DNA of 64,000 nucleotides from Lachnospiraceae bacterium (GCA_029067085.1 JAIEFE010000010.1:62001-126000); one strand, 5' to 3'. Positions 49,656 through 58,703 are shown, counted from the stretch's first letter. Notes: a model not told the origin generated them from the letters alone. Translations and numbers: made by a program.

Positions 49656-51995
49656 TTATGGTTTCCAATAAATCTCAATGTTATCGCCGCTTTTAATGTT
49701 CTCCATATACTGCGCGCCTCTGCCGTTTAAGTTGGTGACAATACCGCTTCCCTCAGGCTTTGACAGATCAAAATCAATATACTCGAATACATCTACAAAG
49801 ACATAATCCTTCTTGCCGGACAGCTTAATCTGCTCACCGTTCACCGTTACGATAATGGACACGGGTACATGTTTGTTTAACATTTCTTCCCGTCGCTTAT
49901 TCTCTTCCGCCTTGGCGCGGGCGGCTTCCTCTTCCTTTGCTTTCGCTTTGGCTTTCGCTTCCTCCTCGGCACGTTTAACGCCGGGGCCCATCACGATCCT
50001 TGCGCCCTTACGGGTATTTTCTTCATCGGCCGCATCTTCTGATGTCTTGGAAACAGGCGCATCCGTATCGGAAGAAGCGCCGGCTTCCTGCGCGCTCTCC
50101 GTCTTCCCTGCCGCCTGCTGCTCTGTCGTTTTTGATGCAAGCGCAGAGAAACCGGCCGTACCCGCAGGTCTGTCTTCCCGTACCCGCTCTTCCTCTTCCT
50201 TTGCCTGTTCGTAAACCTCCACGTCAGAGAGCTGCAGCTCCTCCATCGTCCAGATCACGGAGAAGTTCTCATACACCTTCGTATCCATATCGGCAAGCTT
50301 ATTGTTTACGTAGATGTTCATATTCCAGTCAATGACCACATCCATAAATTCGGAAATCTGACGGACCGTGTAGTAACCTAAAATAGTAATCTCATCATTT
50401 TCCTGAATCTCGTAATACTCTGACTGCAGCTCCCCGTTCACGCTGGCAAATTTCGGCAGATCTACTTTCTTTTCGTTGACCTCCACCCACATCTTTGTCC
50501 CAAACTCAGGAAGTTCTCCCAGCATCATTTCCGCAGGTTCACCGGCGGTAGATTCCATCACTCTGATCTGGTCGTTTGCATGGATCAACGTGTAGATGTC
50601 CGCCTCGTTGCCGTTCACGGTAATCTGCGCCGCCTCTCCAAAATCGCCTCTGGCGATGCGCGGCTTTCCGTTCACCGTAAAGTTTAACTCCTTCCCTCGC
50701 TTGGGGAAGAGGCCGTCGCTTGCAAACTCCGCCTGCATGGCCGCGTCCACCACAGCCGCCTTGTTATTATCGTAAATCTTCACCCGCTGATCGTTGAAAT
50801 AGACAAAAATGAAATTGTTGCTCTGCTCATAGTAGCTCAGACAAATACCGATGGGCGTCACCATCAGGGAATCTTTTCTGGCGTCCGCATCCAAAAATTC
50901 GATGCCCTGCATGACTTCCTCGCCTCTGACCGCCACACGTTCGCTCTGAATATCCAGCTTCTCCGCAAGCGCCTTCGTGTAGCCTGGGAGCTTTCCGCCG
51001 CCGCCCACCACAAACACTGCGCTGACGGACTTATCGCCGTTCAACTCCTTGATCTTAGCCGCCACCTGACTGGTCATATTCTCGATCACGTCAGCCGCCA
51101 CATTCTCCACTGCCTCGGAAGTAATTGTCTGCGTCAGTCCCATGATATCCTTGTACTCAATCACTTCCTTTACGCCGGTCTCCCGCTTGATCTGCTCCGC
51201 CGTAGCAAAGTCAACCAGACAGTGCTTCGCGACCACCTCTGTGAGGGAATCCCCCGCAATGGGGATCATGCCGTAAGCAATGATGCTGCCGTCTCTGGTG
51301 ACGGAGATATCCGATGTACCCGCGCCCACATCCACCAGAGCAATATTCAGCATACGGTACATCTCAGGAATGGCAACCTGAATCGCCGCAATAGGCTCCA
51401 GCGTCAGATTCACCACATCGAGACCTGCCACGCCAACCGCCTTGTAGAGTCCGTCTACCACATCTTCCGGCAGGAAAGTGGCGATCAGATCCGCTCCGAT
51501 GGTCTTCGCCTTATGTCCCTCCAGATTCCCTATCGTGTAACCGTTCATATAATAGCGTACTACCGAATAACCGACACAGTAGAATTTCATGTCCATGTCG
51601 TTCTTTTCCAGAAATTCCTGATAGGCCCTCTCCACGCCCGTGGAATCCAGAGCGTAGATATCCTCTCCTGTGATCTCTCTGTCAGTCTCAAGTTCCTGAT
51701 CCACCCTTATAGTCACCGTCTGCAGCACGCGACCCGCCGCCGCGATACAAACGTCCTTCAAAGGCCTGCCGAGGTATCCCTCAAGCTCGGCCTTGACCTC
51801 CTTAATGGTCTCGCCGACCTTATAGATATCATGAATCTGCCCGTCCAGCATGGCCCTTGTCTGATGTTCTCTGATGCTCTGTTTCACCACATGAAACTTA
51901 CCGCCCGTGCGATAGCCCACCGTACCCACGATGCTTCTTGTCCCAATATCCAAGCCAAACACTAATTGTCCCGGAAATTTCTTTGCTTCTGCCAC
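49656..51995 (-). CDS. FtsA-like ATPase with long C-terminal extension
   Basis: This is a 779-residue protein, nearly twice the length of FtsA. Residues ~1-400 hold an actin-like fold with LVFGLDIGTRSIVGTVGYR, the 1C-type subdomain (VCIAAAGRVLQTVTI), LVDVGAGTSDISVTRDGSIIAYGMIPIAGDSLTE and FVVGGGGKLPGYTKALAEKL. Residues ~400-600 appear as several small beta-rich repeats (FTVNGKPRIARGDFGEAAQITVNG). A Glu/Ala/Lys-rich disordered stretch follows (~620-715), then a final beta domain (~718-779). No membrane-targeting helix ends the protein. It probably serves division or cell-shape scaffolding. Its start overlaps the end of coaE by 34 bases. Confidence 0.82.
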   Translation of the reverse strand: MAEAKKFPGQLVFGLDIGTRSIVGTVGYRTGGKFHVVKQSIREHQTRAMLDGQIHDIYKVGETIKEVKAELEGYLGRPLKDVCIAAAGRVLQTVTIRVDQELETDREITGEDIYALDSTGVERAYQEFLEKNDMDMKFYCVGYSVVRYYMNGYTIGNLEGHKAKTIGADLIATFLPEDVVDGLYKAVGVAGLDVVNLTLEPIAAIQVAIPEMYRMLNIALVDVGAGTSDISVTRDGSIIAYGMIPIAGDSLTEVVAKHCLVDFATAEQIKRETGVKEVIEYKDIMGLTQTITSEAVENVAADVIENMTSQVAAKIKELNGDKSVSAVFVVGGGGKLPGYTKALAEKLDIQSERVAVRGEEVMQGIEFLDADARKDSLMVTPIGICLSYYEQSNNFIFVYFNDQRVKIYDNNKAAVVDAAMQAEFASDGLFPKRGKELNFTVNGKPRIARGDFGEAAQITVNGNEADIYTLIHANDQIRVMESTAGEPAEMMLGELPEFGTKMWVEVNEKKVDLPKFASVNGELQSEYYEIQENDEITILGYYTVRQISEFMDVVIDWNMNIYVNNKLADMDTKVYENFSVIWTMEELQLSDVEVYEQAKEEEERVREDRPAGTAGFSALASKTTEQQAAGKTESAQEAGASSDTDAPVSKTSEDAADEENTRKGARIVMGPGVKRAEEEAKAKAKAKEEEAARAKAEENKRREEMLNKHVPVSIIVTVNGEQIKLSGKKDYVFVDVFEYIDFDLSKPEGSGIVTNLNGRGAQYMENIKSGDNIEIYWKP

Positions 51996-52588
51996 TGGTC
52001 TTCCCCCAATTCTTTCTCTATTTGTTTATAAACGCTCGAAAGCGCACCGTTGTTCTCGATCACAACATCACAATTCGCGAGAAAGGCTTCCTCTGCGAGC
52101 TGGCTTTTCAGGATAGCGTCAATCTTTTCATCCGTGTATCCTCTGTTCTTCTTCAGCCTGCGCCGCCTGATACTTTCTCCGGCGCGAATATACCATAACC
52201 CGTCCACGATCCCGACATAACCCTCTTCGATCAGAAGCGCCGCTTCAATAAACAGATAGTCTCTCTTTCCGCTTTTCCTTTCCTTCTCAATTTCCGAGAG
52301 GAGATATGCTTTCACCGCCGGGTGTACGATCGCATTTACCTTTTGCAAAAGCGTCTTGTCGCCAAAGATGACATCCGCCATTTTTCGCCTCTCAATCTCG
52401 CCCGCCGCATCCAGGATGTCCTCTCCCAGGAGGGCGATCAACGGCTCGTAACATACTCCGCCGGGCTCCTCCAGAGCCTTCGCCGCCAGATCTGCTTTGA
52501 TTACGCGACAGTTATACTTTTCAGCAAGAAAGTCGAGTACCACCGATTTCCCTGCGCCCACGCCGCCTGTGATTCCTATAACTCTCAT
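51962..52588 (-). CDS. coaE: Dephospho-CoA kinase
   Basis: This is a 208-residue kinase for the last step of coenzyme A synthesis, phosphorylating the 3'-hydroxyl of dephospho-CoA. MRVIGITGGVGAGKSVVLDFLAEKYNCRVIKADLAAKALEEPG carries the P-loop and the conserved Asp. IVHPAVKAYL and FIEAALLIEEGY are family blocks, where the last is usually P.LFE. It lies three bases after polA and overlaps the FtsA-like gene, so polA-coaE-ftsA-like form a tight operon. This pairing with polA is common in Firmicutes. Confidence 0.95.
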   Translation of the reverse strand: MRVIGITGGVGAGKSVVLDFLAEKYNCRVIKADLAAKALEEPGGVCYEPLIALLGEDILDAAGEIERRKMADVIFGDKTLLQKVNAIVHPAVKAYLLSEIEKERKSGKRDYLFIEAALLIEEGYVGIVDGLWYIRAGESIRRRRLKKNRGYTDEKIDAILKSQLAEEAFLANCDVVIENNGALSSVYKQIEKELGEDQWQKQRNFRDN

Positions 52589-52591
52589 ATC

Positions 52592-55300
52592 TTACTTTGC
52601 CTCGTACCAGTCTGAACCGGTATGCAGATCGATCTCCAGCCGTACGGAAAGTTCCGCCGCCTGCTGCATTTCCTCCATGAGGATACGGCGCACTGCCTCC
52701 TCCTCCGTCTTTTCCGTCTCAATCAGCAGTTCGTCGTGTACCTGCAGAATCAGACGGGATTTCAGGTTTTCCTGATACAGCCTCTCCCACACCCGGATCA
52801 TGGCGATCTTCATGATATCCGCCGCCGTTCCCTGAATGGGTGAATTCATGGCTACCCGCTCCCCGAAGGAACGCTGCATAAAGTTATTGGAAAAAAGTTC
52901 CGGGATGGGTCGTCTGCGGCCATACATGGTCGTCACAAAGCCCTGCTTCTTGGCCTCCGCCACCATATTGTCCAGGAAGCGCTTCACTCCCGGATAAGTT
53001 TCAAAATACTGATCGATATAGTCAGCCGCCTCCTTCTTGGAAATGCTTAAGTCCTGACTTAAGCCGAAGGAACTGATGCCATAGACAATGCCGAAATTGA
53101 CCGCCTTGGCATTTCGCCGCTGCAGATCCGTCACCTCGTCAAAAGGCGTGTGGAACACTTTGGAGGCTGTGATGCGGTGGATGTCCTCCTCCATCTGATA
53201 AGCCTCGATCAACTGCTTGTCGTCAGACATATGCGCCAGAATGCGCAGCTCGATCTGGGAGTAGTCCGCATCCATAAAAAGACATTCCTCTTTGGGAACA
53301 AACACCTTGCGGATGCTTCGTCCCAGTTCCATACGCATGGGGATATTCTGCAGATTTGGTTCTGTCGAACTGATCCGCCCCGTTGCGGTGATGGTCTGAT
53401 TGAAAGTCGAATGGATCCTGCCATCCTCCGCAATACAGGCAAAAAGTCCTTCCGCGTAGGTGGACTTTAACTTGGCAAGCCCTCGGTACTCCAAAATATG
53501 CGAAACGATGGGGTAATCCGCAGAAAGCTTTTCCAGCACATCCGCCGCCGTGGAGTACCCTGTCTTTGTCTTTTTGCCGCCCTGAATCCCCATCTTTTCA
53601 AAGAGGATCTCCCCGAGCTGCTTGGGCGAATTGATATTGAACTCGCACCCCGCCTGCCGGTAGATCGCCTGCTCCAACTCGCCGATCCTGCCGGTCAGAG
53701 CCTCACCGTAAGCCTTGAGCTGCTCCGGCTGTACCAGAACGCCGATGCGTTCCATATCAAAGAGCACTCTGGTCAGAGGCATTTCAATCTCGTAAAACAG
53801 CTTCTCCATTCCCTGCTCGGAGAGCTTTTTTCTCAGGACAGGAGCCGCCGCAAGCGCCACATAGGCCTGATAGCACGCATACTGTGCAAAATCCTCCGGC
53901 GTTTTTTCATAGGCTTCGCTGTAGCTCCCCTTCCCGCAGACCTGTGCCCTGTCCGGAATGGTCAGAGAAAGCTGCTCCCCGGCAATGTCCTCAGGCTCGT
54001 AATCGTTTTTTAAGGGATTCAGCAGATAGGCCGCCACCAGAATATCAAAATACCGCCTATTCCGGTACGGGTGCATCACATCCCGACCGCCTGCCGCCGT
54101 CCGCCATCTGCACGCTCTGTCAGGCTCCTCTATCATGCCATACTGGCCTTTGAGGCCAAAGGTGTTTAGTTTACATAACTCATCTAAAAGCAACGCTGTC
54201 AGTCGTTCCCGCAGAAACGCCGCCGTCACTTTCTCCTGACAGGGCAGAAATACGATTTCTTCCTCTGAGAGTGCAAGCGCCACCCCCATGCAGCTCTCCG
54301 GCGTCCCGTCATCCAAAAAAGCGAAAAAACCGATCTCCTCACGCTCTCCACAGGCCGAAAACAGCGCCTCCGCCTCGGAAAAGTCCGTCACTGTACGAAA
54401 GTGCGATGCCTGTTCGTTCACCACCGCCACATCCCTTCCAAAACGAGAGAGCATATTCTTAAATTCTAACTGCTTACAGAGCACGTAAGCTTCCTCTGTG
54501 TAGAAATTCCCGATCTTCGCCTCGTCAAAAGAAAAGGCAATGGGAGCCTCCACATTGATGGTGGCAAGCACCTTGCTCAGATCCGCAAGTGCTCTGTTCT
54601 CGATCAGAGATTCCCTGACCGCCTTCTTAGTAATCTCCTCCACATGGTCGTAAATCGCTTCCAGAGAGCCGTAGGTCACCATCAGCTCCGTGGCCGTCTT
54701 CTCTCCCACCTTGGGTACACCGGGTATGTTGTCCGCCGTATCCCCCATCAGCGCTTTCAGATCAATGAACTGTGCAGGCGTCACCTGATAGGCTGCCTCC
54801 ACATCCTTTGCATAATAGTCCTCTACCTCCGTGCGGCCGCCCTTCGTCTTGGGAATGCGGATGCGGATGTGATCGGTCGCGATCTGCAGAAGATCACGGT
54901 CCCCCGAAACCAGAGAGACCTCCATTCCTTCCTTCTCCGCACGTCTTGCAATGGTTCCAAGAATATCGTCCGCTTCCAGCCCTGCCTGCTCCACCACACA
55001 GATGCCCATGGCCAAAAGAAGTTCTTTCATCACGGGTACCTGCTCACGAAGCTCCGTCGGCATAGGTTTCCTGGTACCCTTGTAATCCTTGTAGATCTCG
55101 TGGCGAAAAGTAGGCGCGTGCACATCAAAAGCCACTGTCAGATAATCCGCCCGTTCCTCCTCCAAAATCTTAAACATGATATTCAAAAAACCATAGATCG
55201 CGTTGGTATGGAGGCCCTGCCCGTTCGTCAAGTCAGGCACACCGTAAAATGCTCTGTTTAATATGCTGTGACCATCTATCAAAACCAGTTTCTGTGCCAT
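52592..55300 (-). CDS. polA: DNA polymerase I
   Basis: This is a 902-residue repair and Okazaki-fragment polymerase. Residues ~1-260 are the 5'-3' exonuclease (LVLIDGHSILNRAFYGVP; ADDILGTIARRAE; SGDRDLLQI). Residues ~300-480 occupy the 3'-5' exonuclease position but lack the DxE metal ligands (IGFFAFLDDGTPESC), so proofreading is probably absent. Residues ~490-902 are the polymerase with motif A DADYSQIELR, motif B RRNAKAVNFGIVYG and motif C QVHDELLIE. Length and layout fit Gram-positive PolA. It is the first gene of polA-coaE-ftsA-like. Confidence 0.97.
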   Translation of the reverse strand: MAQKLVLIDGHSILNRAFYGVPDLTNGQGLHTNAIYGFLNIMFKILEEERADYLTVAFDVHAPTFRHEIYKDYKGTRKPMPTELREQVPVMKELLLAMGICVVEQAGLEADDILGTIARRAEKEGMEVSLVSGDRDLLQIATDHIRIRIPKTKGGRTEVEDYYAKDVEAAYQVTPAQFIDLKALMGDTADNIPGVPKVGEKTATELMVTYGSLEAIYDHVEEITKKAVRESLIENRALADLSKVLATINVEAPIAFSFDEAKIGNFYTEEAYVLCKQLEFKNMLSRFGRDVAVVNEQASHFRTVTDFSEAEALFSACGEREEIGFFAFLDDGTPESCMGVALALSEEEIVFLPCQEKVTAAFLRERLTALLLDELCKLNTFGLKGQYGMIEEPDRACRWRTAAGGRDVMHPYRNRRYFDILVAAYLLNPLKNDYEPEDIAGEQLSLTIPDRAQVCGKGSYSEAYEKTPEDFAQYACYQAYVALAAAPVLRKKLSEQGMEKLFYEIEMPLTRVLFDMERIGVLVQPEQLKAYGEALTGRIGELEQAIYRQAGCEFNINSPKQLGEILFEKMGIQGGKKTKTGYSTAADVLEKLSADYPIVSHILEYRGLAKLKSTYAEGLFACIAEDGRIHSTFNQTITATGRISSTEPNLQNIPMRMELGRSIRKVFVPKEECLFMDADYSQIELRILAHMSDDKQLIEAYQMEEDIHRITASKVFHTPFDEVTDLQRRNAKAVNFGIVYGISSFGLSQDLSISKKEAADYIDQYFETYPGVKRFLDNMVAEAKKQGFVTTMYGRRRPIPELFSNNFMQRSFGERVAMNSPIQGTAADIMKIAMIRVWERLYQENLKSRLILQVHDELLIETEKTEEEAVRRILMEEMQQAAELSVRLEIDLHTGSDWYEAK

Positions 55301-55346
55301 TTATATCTACATCCTCACTTGTTTTCCATCTTCATTCCGATCGTGC

Positions 55347-55667
55347 TCACATGGATACGATGACCACTGCCGCCACGATCGCCGCCGCCACTGCAAGCTC
55401 CAGCCCGAACAGAACGCGCCTCAGGATCCGATTGACCCGTATCCTGTCGTCCGCGCTTTCCAGCGTCTCCAAAAGTGCCTCCTGCAGGTTAAAATTATTC
55501 CCCTGTTCAAGCTGCTCCAATCCCTCCGCTACCAGAAATTGAATGGACAGCTCCTCCTTGCACTCAGGGCACTCCTCGATATGTTCCACAAATTCCGCCA
55601 AATCATACCCGTCCAATTCGCCGTTCAGAAAGGAGGGTATCATTTTCTCCGCTTCTTTACAGTTCAT
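55347..55667 (-). CDS. Small zinc-finger (anti-sigma-like) membrane protein
   Basis: This is a roughly 106-residue protein. The N-terminal NCKEAEKMIPSFLNGELDGYDLAEFVEHIEECPECKEEL matches the zf-HC2 anti-sigma zinc finger (C, then HxxxCxxC), and one helix (~82-104) ends the chain. Such proteins usually hold an ECF sigma factor at the membrane, yet no sigma gene is adjacent. The start at 55667 is favoured because the promoter (55717-55745) rules out the upstream in-frame ATG at 55745, and AAAGG is ten bases away. An ATG at 55676 is possible. It lies 46 bases upstream of polA. Confidence 0.78.
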   Translation of the reverse strand: MNCKEAEKMIPSFLNGELDGYDLAEFVEHIEECPECKEELSIQFLVAEGLEQLEQGNNFNLQEALLETLESADDRIRVNRILRRVLFGLELAVAAAIVAAVVIVSM

Positions 55668-55716
55668 ATCCGCCATGCCTTTCCCGATATGTTTCCGACT
55701 CTGCTCATACGCAAAT

Positions 55717-55745
55717 ATTATATACCAATACAGGGATGTTTGCAA
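55717..55745 (-). promoter_or_regulatory. Promoter of the zinc-finger protein gene
   Basis: On the minus strand, TTGCAA (55740-55745) and a perfect TATAAT (55717-55722) are 17 bp apart. It may drive the polA operon as well, as there is no terminator between. Confidence 0.75.
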
Positions 55746-55796
55746 AGTAAAAACTTGAGAAAGGAAGCGGAAAACTCGGTAAAAAGTATTATAAGA

Positions 55797-55821
55797 AACC
55801 CGGGAGTTCTCCTCCCGGGTT
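55797..55821 (-). terminator. Terminator of the GH25 gene
   Basis: AACCCGGGAG (55797-55806) pairs perfectly with CTCCCGGGTT (55812-55821) around a 5-base loop, 41 bases after the GH25 stop. On the minus strand TTTCTT follows. Confidence 0.8.
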
Positions 55822-55861
55822 CTATATGCTCACTCTTCTCTTTTTCTCATATTACAAGATT

Positions 55862-57013
55862 CTACTGCGCAGGCATCTCAGCAGGCGTTGTTTCCGGCTC
55901 TGCAGGCGGTTCCGGCACAATGGCCGTCGCTATGCCCTTTTTATTTACCTCGTAGTTCACGCCATCCACCGTTACGGTTACATTGCGCTGCAGCGCGCCT
56001 GTCGCAGGATCATAATAATAGACATTGCCGTCGGGTCTGGTCACCAGCCCCCGCATCATCACTGCATTCTCGTCAAAATAGTAATCCTCGCCCTGAATCG
56101 TCACATCCTCCCGCAGAGCGTGACCGTCTTTTGTGGCAAGAAAATATCTGCCCGTCTCATCCTCAAACCAACAGCCTTTCTGCACGAAGCCGCTCTCGTC
56201 AAGATGGTATTTTCTGTCCTCCCAGCTCACCCAACAGTTTCGCTGCATCCGATAACCCGCATAGAACACGGTCTGATCCCCCCGCTTTGCAAAACCGTCC
56301 GCCACGATGATGGAGGAATAATCTTTAAACTGATAATTCATATCCACTCTCGTGGGAATTCCCGCGACACTGCCGTGGGAGGTATTCTGCCAGAAGGAAG
56401 CGCCGTCATATTCCAGTGCGTCCGCATACTGTGCCACCCACTTGTCATAGCCGATGTTGCCGATCTTGTCGCGGAACATATTCCGGCTGGAATAGACCAC
56501 CGGATAGTAACCGTTCGCCTCAATGATGGAACAGAACGCATTGATCAGAGCGTGCAGCTGTTCCTGAGACATGCTTTTATGACAGGGAGCTTCCACATCG
56601 TAAACCACCGGATAGCTTACCGTGTAATTGCCGATCCATTGAAGCAGCTGATTCGCTTCGTTCTGCGCCTGCTCCACCGTGGAGGCATAGGAATATAAAT
56701 AGACTCCCGTGCGCAGTCCCGCAGCGTTTGCACCATTCATATTGGCATCAAAATAGGGGTCGATACCGGAGTTTGTGCTGCCGGCCTTTACAAACACAAA
56801 GGAAATACCCGAGGATGGCACCTGACTCCAGTCGATGCCGAGATTGTGTTTAGAAACGTCAATGCCTCTGGCAATTGAGCTGCCGGCACCGATCGCCTGC
56901 GCCTGTACCGCAGGTGTGAGGGCAAGCGTCACCGCAAGTCCCATTGCAAGGAGACTTTTCGCACCCCTTACTTTTTTATGTAAGACTCCTGCCCTTGCTT
57001 TTCGCTTTATCAT
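55862..57013 (-). CDS. Secreted GH25 lysozyme (muramidase) with cell-wall-binding repeats
   Basis: This is a roughly 383-residue exported enzyme that cuts peptidoglycan glycan strands. The signal peptide has a long basic N-region and a core LLAMGLAVTLALTPAVQAQA. The GH25 domain (~45-235) starts ARGIDVSKHNLGIDW and has the catalytic Asp and Glu in YPVVYDVEAPC; SSFWQN-like GASFWQNTSHG is the end block. Residues ~250-370 carry Tyr-, Trp- and Gly-rich wall-binding repeats (YHLDESGFVQKGCWFEDETGRYFLATKDG). The start is placed at ATG 57013. The in-frame ATG at 57112 lies inside the upstream hexamer array, so it is unlikely to be used. Confidence 0.88.
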   Translation of the reverse strand: MIKRKARAGVLHKKVRGAKSLLAMGLAVTLALTPAVQAQAIGAGSSIARGIDVSKHNLGIDWSQVPSSGISFVFVKAGSTNSGIDPYFDANMNGANAAGLRTGVYLYSYASTVEQAQNEANQLLQWIGNYTVSYPVVYDVEAPCHKSMSQEQLHALINAFCSIIEANGYYPVVYSSRNMFRDKIGNIGYDKWVAQYADALEYDGASFWQNTSHGSVAGIPTRVDMNYQFKDYSSIIVADGFAKRGDQTVFYAGYRMQRNCWVSWEDRKYHLDESGFVQKGCWFEDETGRYFLATKDGHALREDVTIQGEDYYFDENAVMMRGLVTRPDGNVYYYDPATGALQRNVTVTVDGVNYEVNKKGIATAIVPEPPAEPETTPAEMPAQ

Positions 57014-57105
57014 TTGTACTTTACATCCGACGATATGGCCGGACCGTTCCCTTTCGTATTTTCTGTTCGTTCTCTTTTGCAGAGATTGTCCCGCAGTATG
57101 ACTTT

Positions 57106-57162
57106 GTAACATTTCTATTACAAATTATTATGAAATATTACAATTTGTCACATTTTGTAACA
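57106..57162 (-). promoter_or_regulatory. Phased array of six TGTNAY-type hexamers
   Basis: On the minus strand TGTTAC, TGTGAC, TGTAAT, CATAAT, TGTAAT and TGTTAC begin every 10 bp (the last step 11). Their plus coordinates run 57157, 57147, 57137, 57127, 57117 and 57106. The final pair TGTAAT-N5-TGTTAC fits the WalR box TGTWAH-N5-TGTWAH exactly. The helical phasing suggests cooperative binding of a response regulator on one DNA face, fitting for a wall hydrolase. Confidence 0.6.
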
Positions 57163-57172
57163 ATCTTTTTCC

Positions 57173-57201
57173 ACTATACCATGTTTTTCTCACATTGTAT
57201 A
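57173..57201 (-). promoter_or_regulatory. Distal promoter of the GH25 gene
   Basis: On the minus strand, TATACA (57196-57201) and TATAGT (57173-57178) are 17 bp apart, just upstream of the hexamer array. A second possible promoter, TTGTAA (57118-57123) with CATACT (57095-57100), overlaps the array's last pair. Which is used decides whether the array activates or blocks. Confidence 0.5.
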
Positions 57202-57241
57202 GATTTTTTTGAAAAAACGGAACGGTAAAATCTGGAAGATA

Positions 57242-58102
57242 TCATTCGTTTGGCCGGTAATAAAACCGCCCCCACAGCTCCTCCGTCCGAATCGCGTTGA
57301 CAAAGGCAGCGTCATCCGCCTCCTTTACCGCAGCGATCACCTCCTTGCTCTCCTGCCTTGAAACCACGGAATAGACGACTTTTCTCTTCTCATGCCCGTA
57401 GGAACCCTCTCCGCTTAAGATCGTAGCGCCATGCATGCTGACTGTGTTGATTGCCGTGCACACCTTGTCTGCCTTGTTGGTCACGATAAAGAGCGTCTGT
57501 TTCTGGTAACGCTTGTAGAGCATGTGCAGGACCTGAGTGGAGGTGTACTGATAGATGATCGAGTAGAGAGCCTTATCGAAGCCGAATAAGAGGCCTGCTA
57601 TCATGATGATCACCACGTTGAAGGCAAGAACGAAATTCCAGGCATCCACACCCTTTTTTTCCGACAGATAGATGGAGATAAAGTCCGTGCCGCCAGTGGT
57701 GGCATTCATGGCCAGGCACTGGCTGATTGCAAAGCCCCCTATGATACCGCCGAAGATACTGATCAAAAGAGTGTCGTAGGTCACCGCAATATCGGGGATC
57801 ACATCCGTCATGATACTTGTCACGAGAATGGAAAGGCAGGAATATAGCGTAAACTTCTTGCCGATAAAGCGAAACCCAATATAGACCGGCACCGCATTCA
57901 GCAGGAGATTCACCGGCGTATACGGAACCTGTATGCCTAAGAAAATCCTGCATACGCTCTGGATCAAAATCGTCAGCCCCGTGGCGCCGCCGGGATAAAG
58001 TCCCCCGGTACTTACAAAAGTCTTGATATTGACCGCAAGCAGCGCCGACGCCGCACAGATCACAATAATCCTCCTGCCGTCCTTTTTCAGATCAAATGTC
58101 AT
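57242..58102 (-). CDS. YitT family membrane protein
   Basis: This is a 286-residue protein with about five membrane helices in the first 200 residues (YitT/DUF161: FVSTGGLYPGGATGLTILIQ; LAMNATTGGTDFISIYLSEKKG). A C-terminal DUF2179 domain follows (~205-280: YKRYQKQTLFIVTNKADKVCTAINTVSMHGATILSGEGSYGHEKRKVVYSVVSRQE), cytosolic and ferredoxin-like. The function of the family is not known. The start is ATG 58102, nine bases after GGGGGA; the earlier in-frame start at 58165 would overlap the deaminase gene. It lies downstream of the deaminase gene and may share its transcript. Confidence 0.9.
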   Translation of the reverse strand: MTFDLKKDGRRIIVICAASALLAVNIKTFVSTGGLYPGGATGLTILIQSVCRIFLGIQVPYTPVNLLLNAVPVYIGFRFIGKKFTLYSCLSILVTSIMTDVIPDIAVTYDTLLISIFGGIIGGFAISQCLAMNATTGGTDFISIYLSEKKGVDAWNFVLAFNVVIIMIAGLLFGFDKALYSIIYQYTSTQVLHMLYKRYQKQTLFIVTNKADKVCTAINTVSMHGATILSGEGSYGHEKRKVVYSVVSRQESKEVIAAVKEADDAAFVNAIRTEELWGRFYYRPNE

Positions 58103-58143
58103 AGCGCATTCCCCCATCCATAACTTTTTCAATAATACAGAAT

Positions 58144-58635
58144 CTAGGCTTCCCGCACATACCACTCCAAATCCTTCGCGGAGATGACACGATAATTATT
58201 CTCTCCCTCTCCCGTGCGAAGTATCACACGGTCGATTCCCGCCTGAATGATCTGCCGTGCGCAGAGCGGGCAGGGTTTCGCCTCGTGCAGGGAACAATCA
58301 TCCGGATTGATGCTTGTCAGATACAGATCAGCCCCCAAAGTCTGCTCCCTTGAACAGTTTAAAAGGGCGTTTGCCTCCGCATGGATCGCTCTGCACATGG
58401 CGTACCCCTCGCCCTGATGCATATTCCGTTTGATGCGCGGGCATTCCCCGATATCGCAGCAATTCTCAAATCCTCTGGGCGAACCGTTATAACCGGTGGA
58501 GAGGACTACATCGTTTTTGACGACCACCGCACCGTATTTTCTCTTTAAGCAAGTGCTTCTGTAAGCAAAAACCTCCGCGCAGTTTAAGTAGGTGTCTTCC
58601 TTGGATATTCTTTTGTTTCCTGATGGTTTGACCAT
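58144..58635 (-). CDS. dCMP deaminase family protein
   Basis: This is a 163-residue zinc deaminase. The active site is H85-A-E87 (AIHAEANALLNC) with Cys122 and Cys125 (KPCPLCARQII). GYNGSPRGFENCCDIGECPRIK is the extra zinc-binding insert of ComEB-type dCMP deaminases. The reaction is dCMP to dUMP, feeding thymidylate synthesis. The start ATG 58635 lies seven bases after GGAGG; a start at 58653 is upstream of that site. Promoter 58675-58703 drives it, and the YitT gene follows after 41 bases. Confidence 0.92.
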   Translation of the reverse strand: MVKPSGNKRISKEDTYLNCAEVFAYRSTCLKRKYGAVVVKNDVVLSTGYNGSPRGFENCCDIGECPRIKRNMHQGEGYAMCRAIHAEANALLNCSREQTLGADLYLTSINPDDCSLHEAKPCPLCARQIIQAGIDRVILRTGEGENNYRVISAKDLEWYVREA

Positions 58636-58674
58636 GGCGCGCCTCCAATCCATTGTCTCTTGTCTGTTCTTATC

Positions 58675-58703
58675 AGTATAGCAGACGCGGGACGCTCTTT
58701 CAA
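58675..58703 (-). promoter_or_regulatory. Promoter of the dCMP deaminase gene
   Basis: On the minus strand, TTGAAA (58698-58703) and TATACT (58675-58680) are 17 bp apart, 40 bases before the start codon. Confidence 0.7.

Noticed and set aside
57014..57112. ATG at 57112 as start of the GH25 lysozyme
   Set aside because: It falls inside the hexamer array and has no ribosome-binding site. The ATG at 57013 gives a compact signal peptide.
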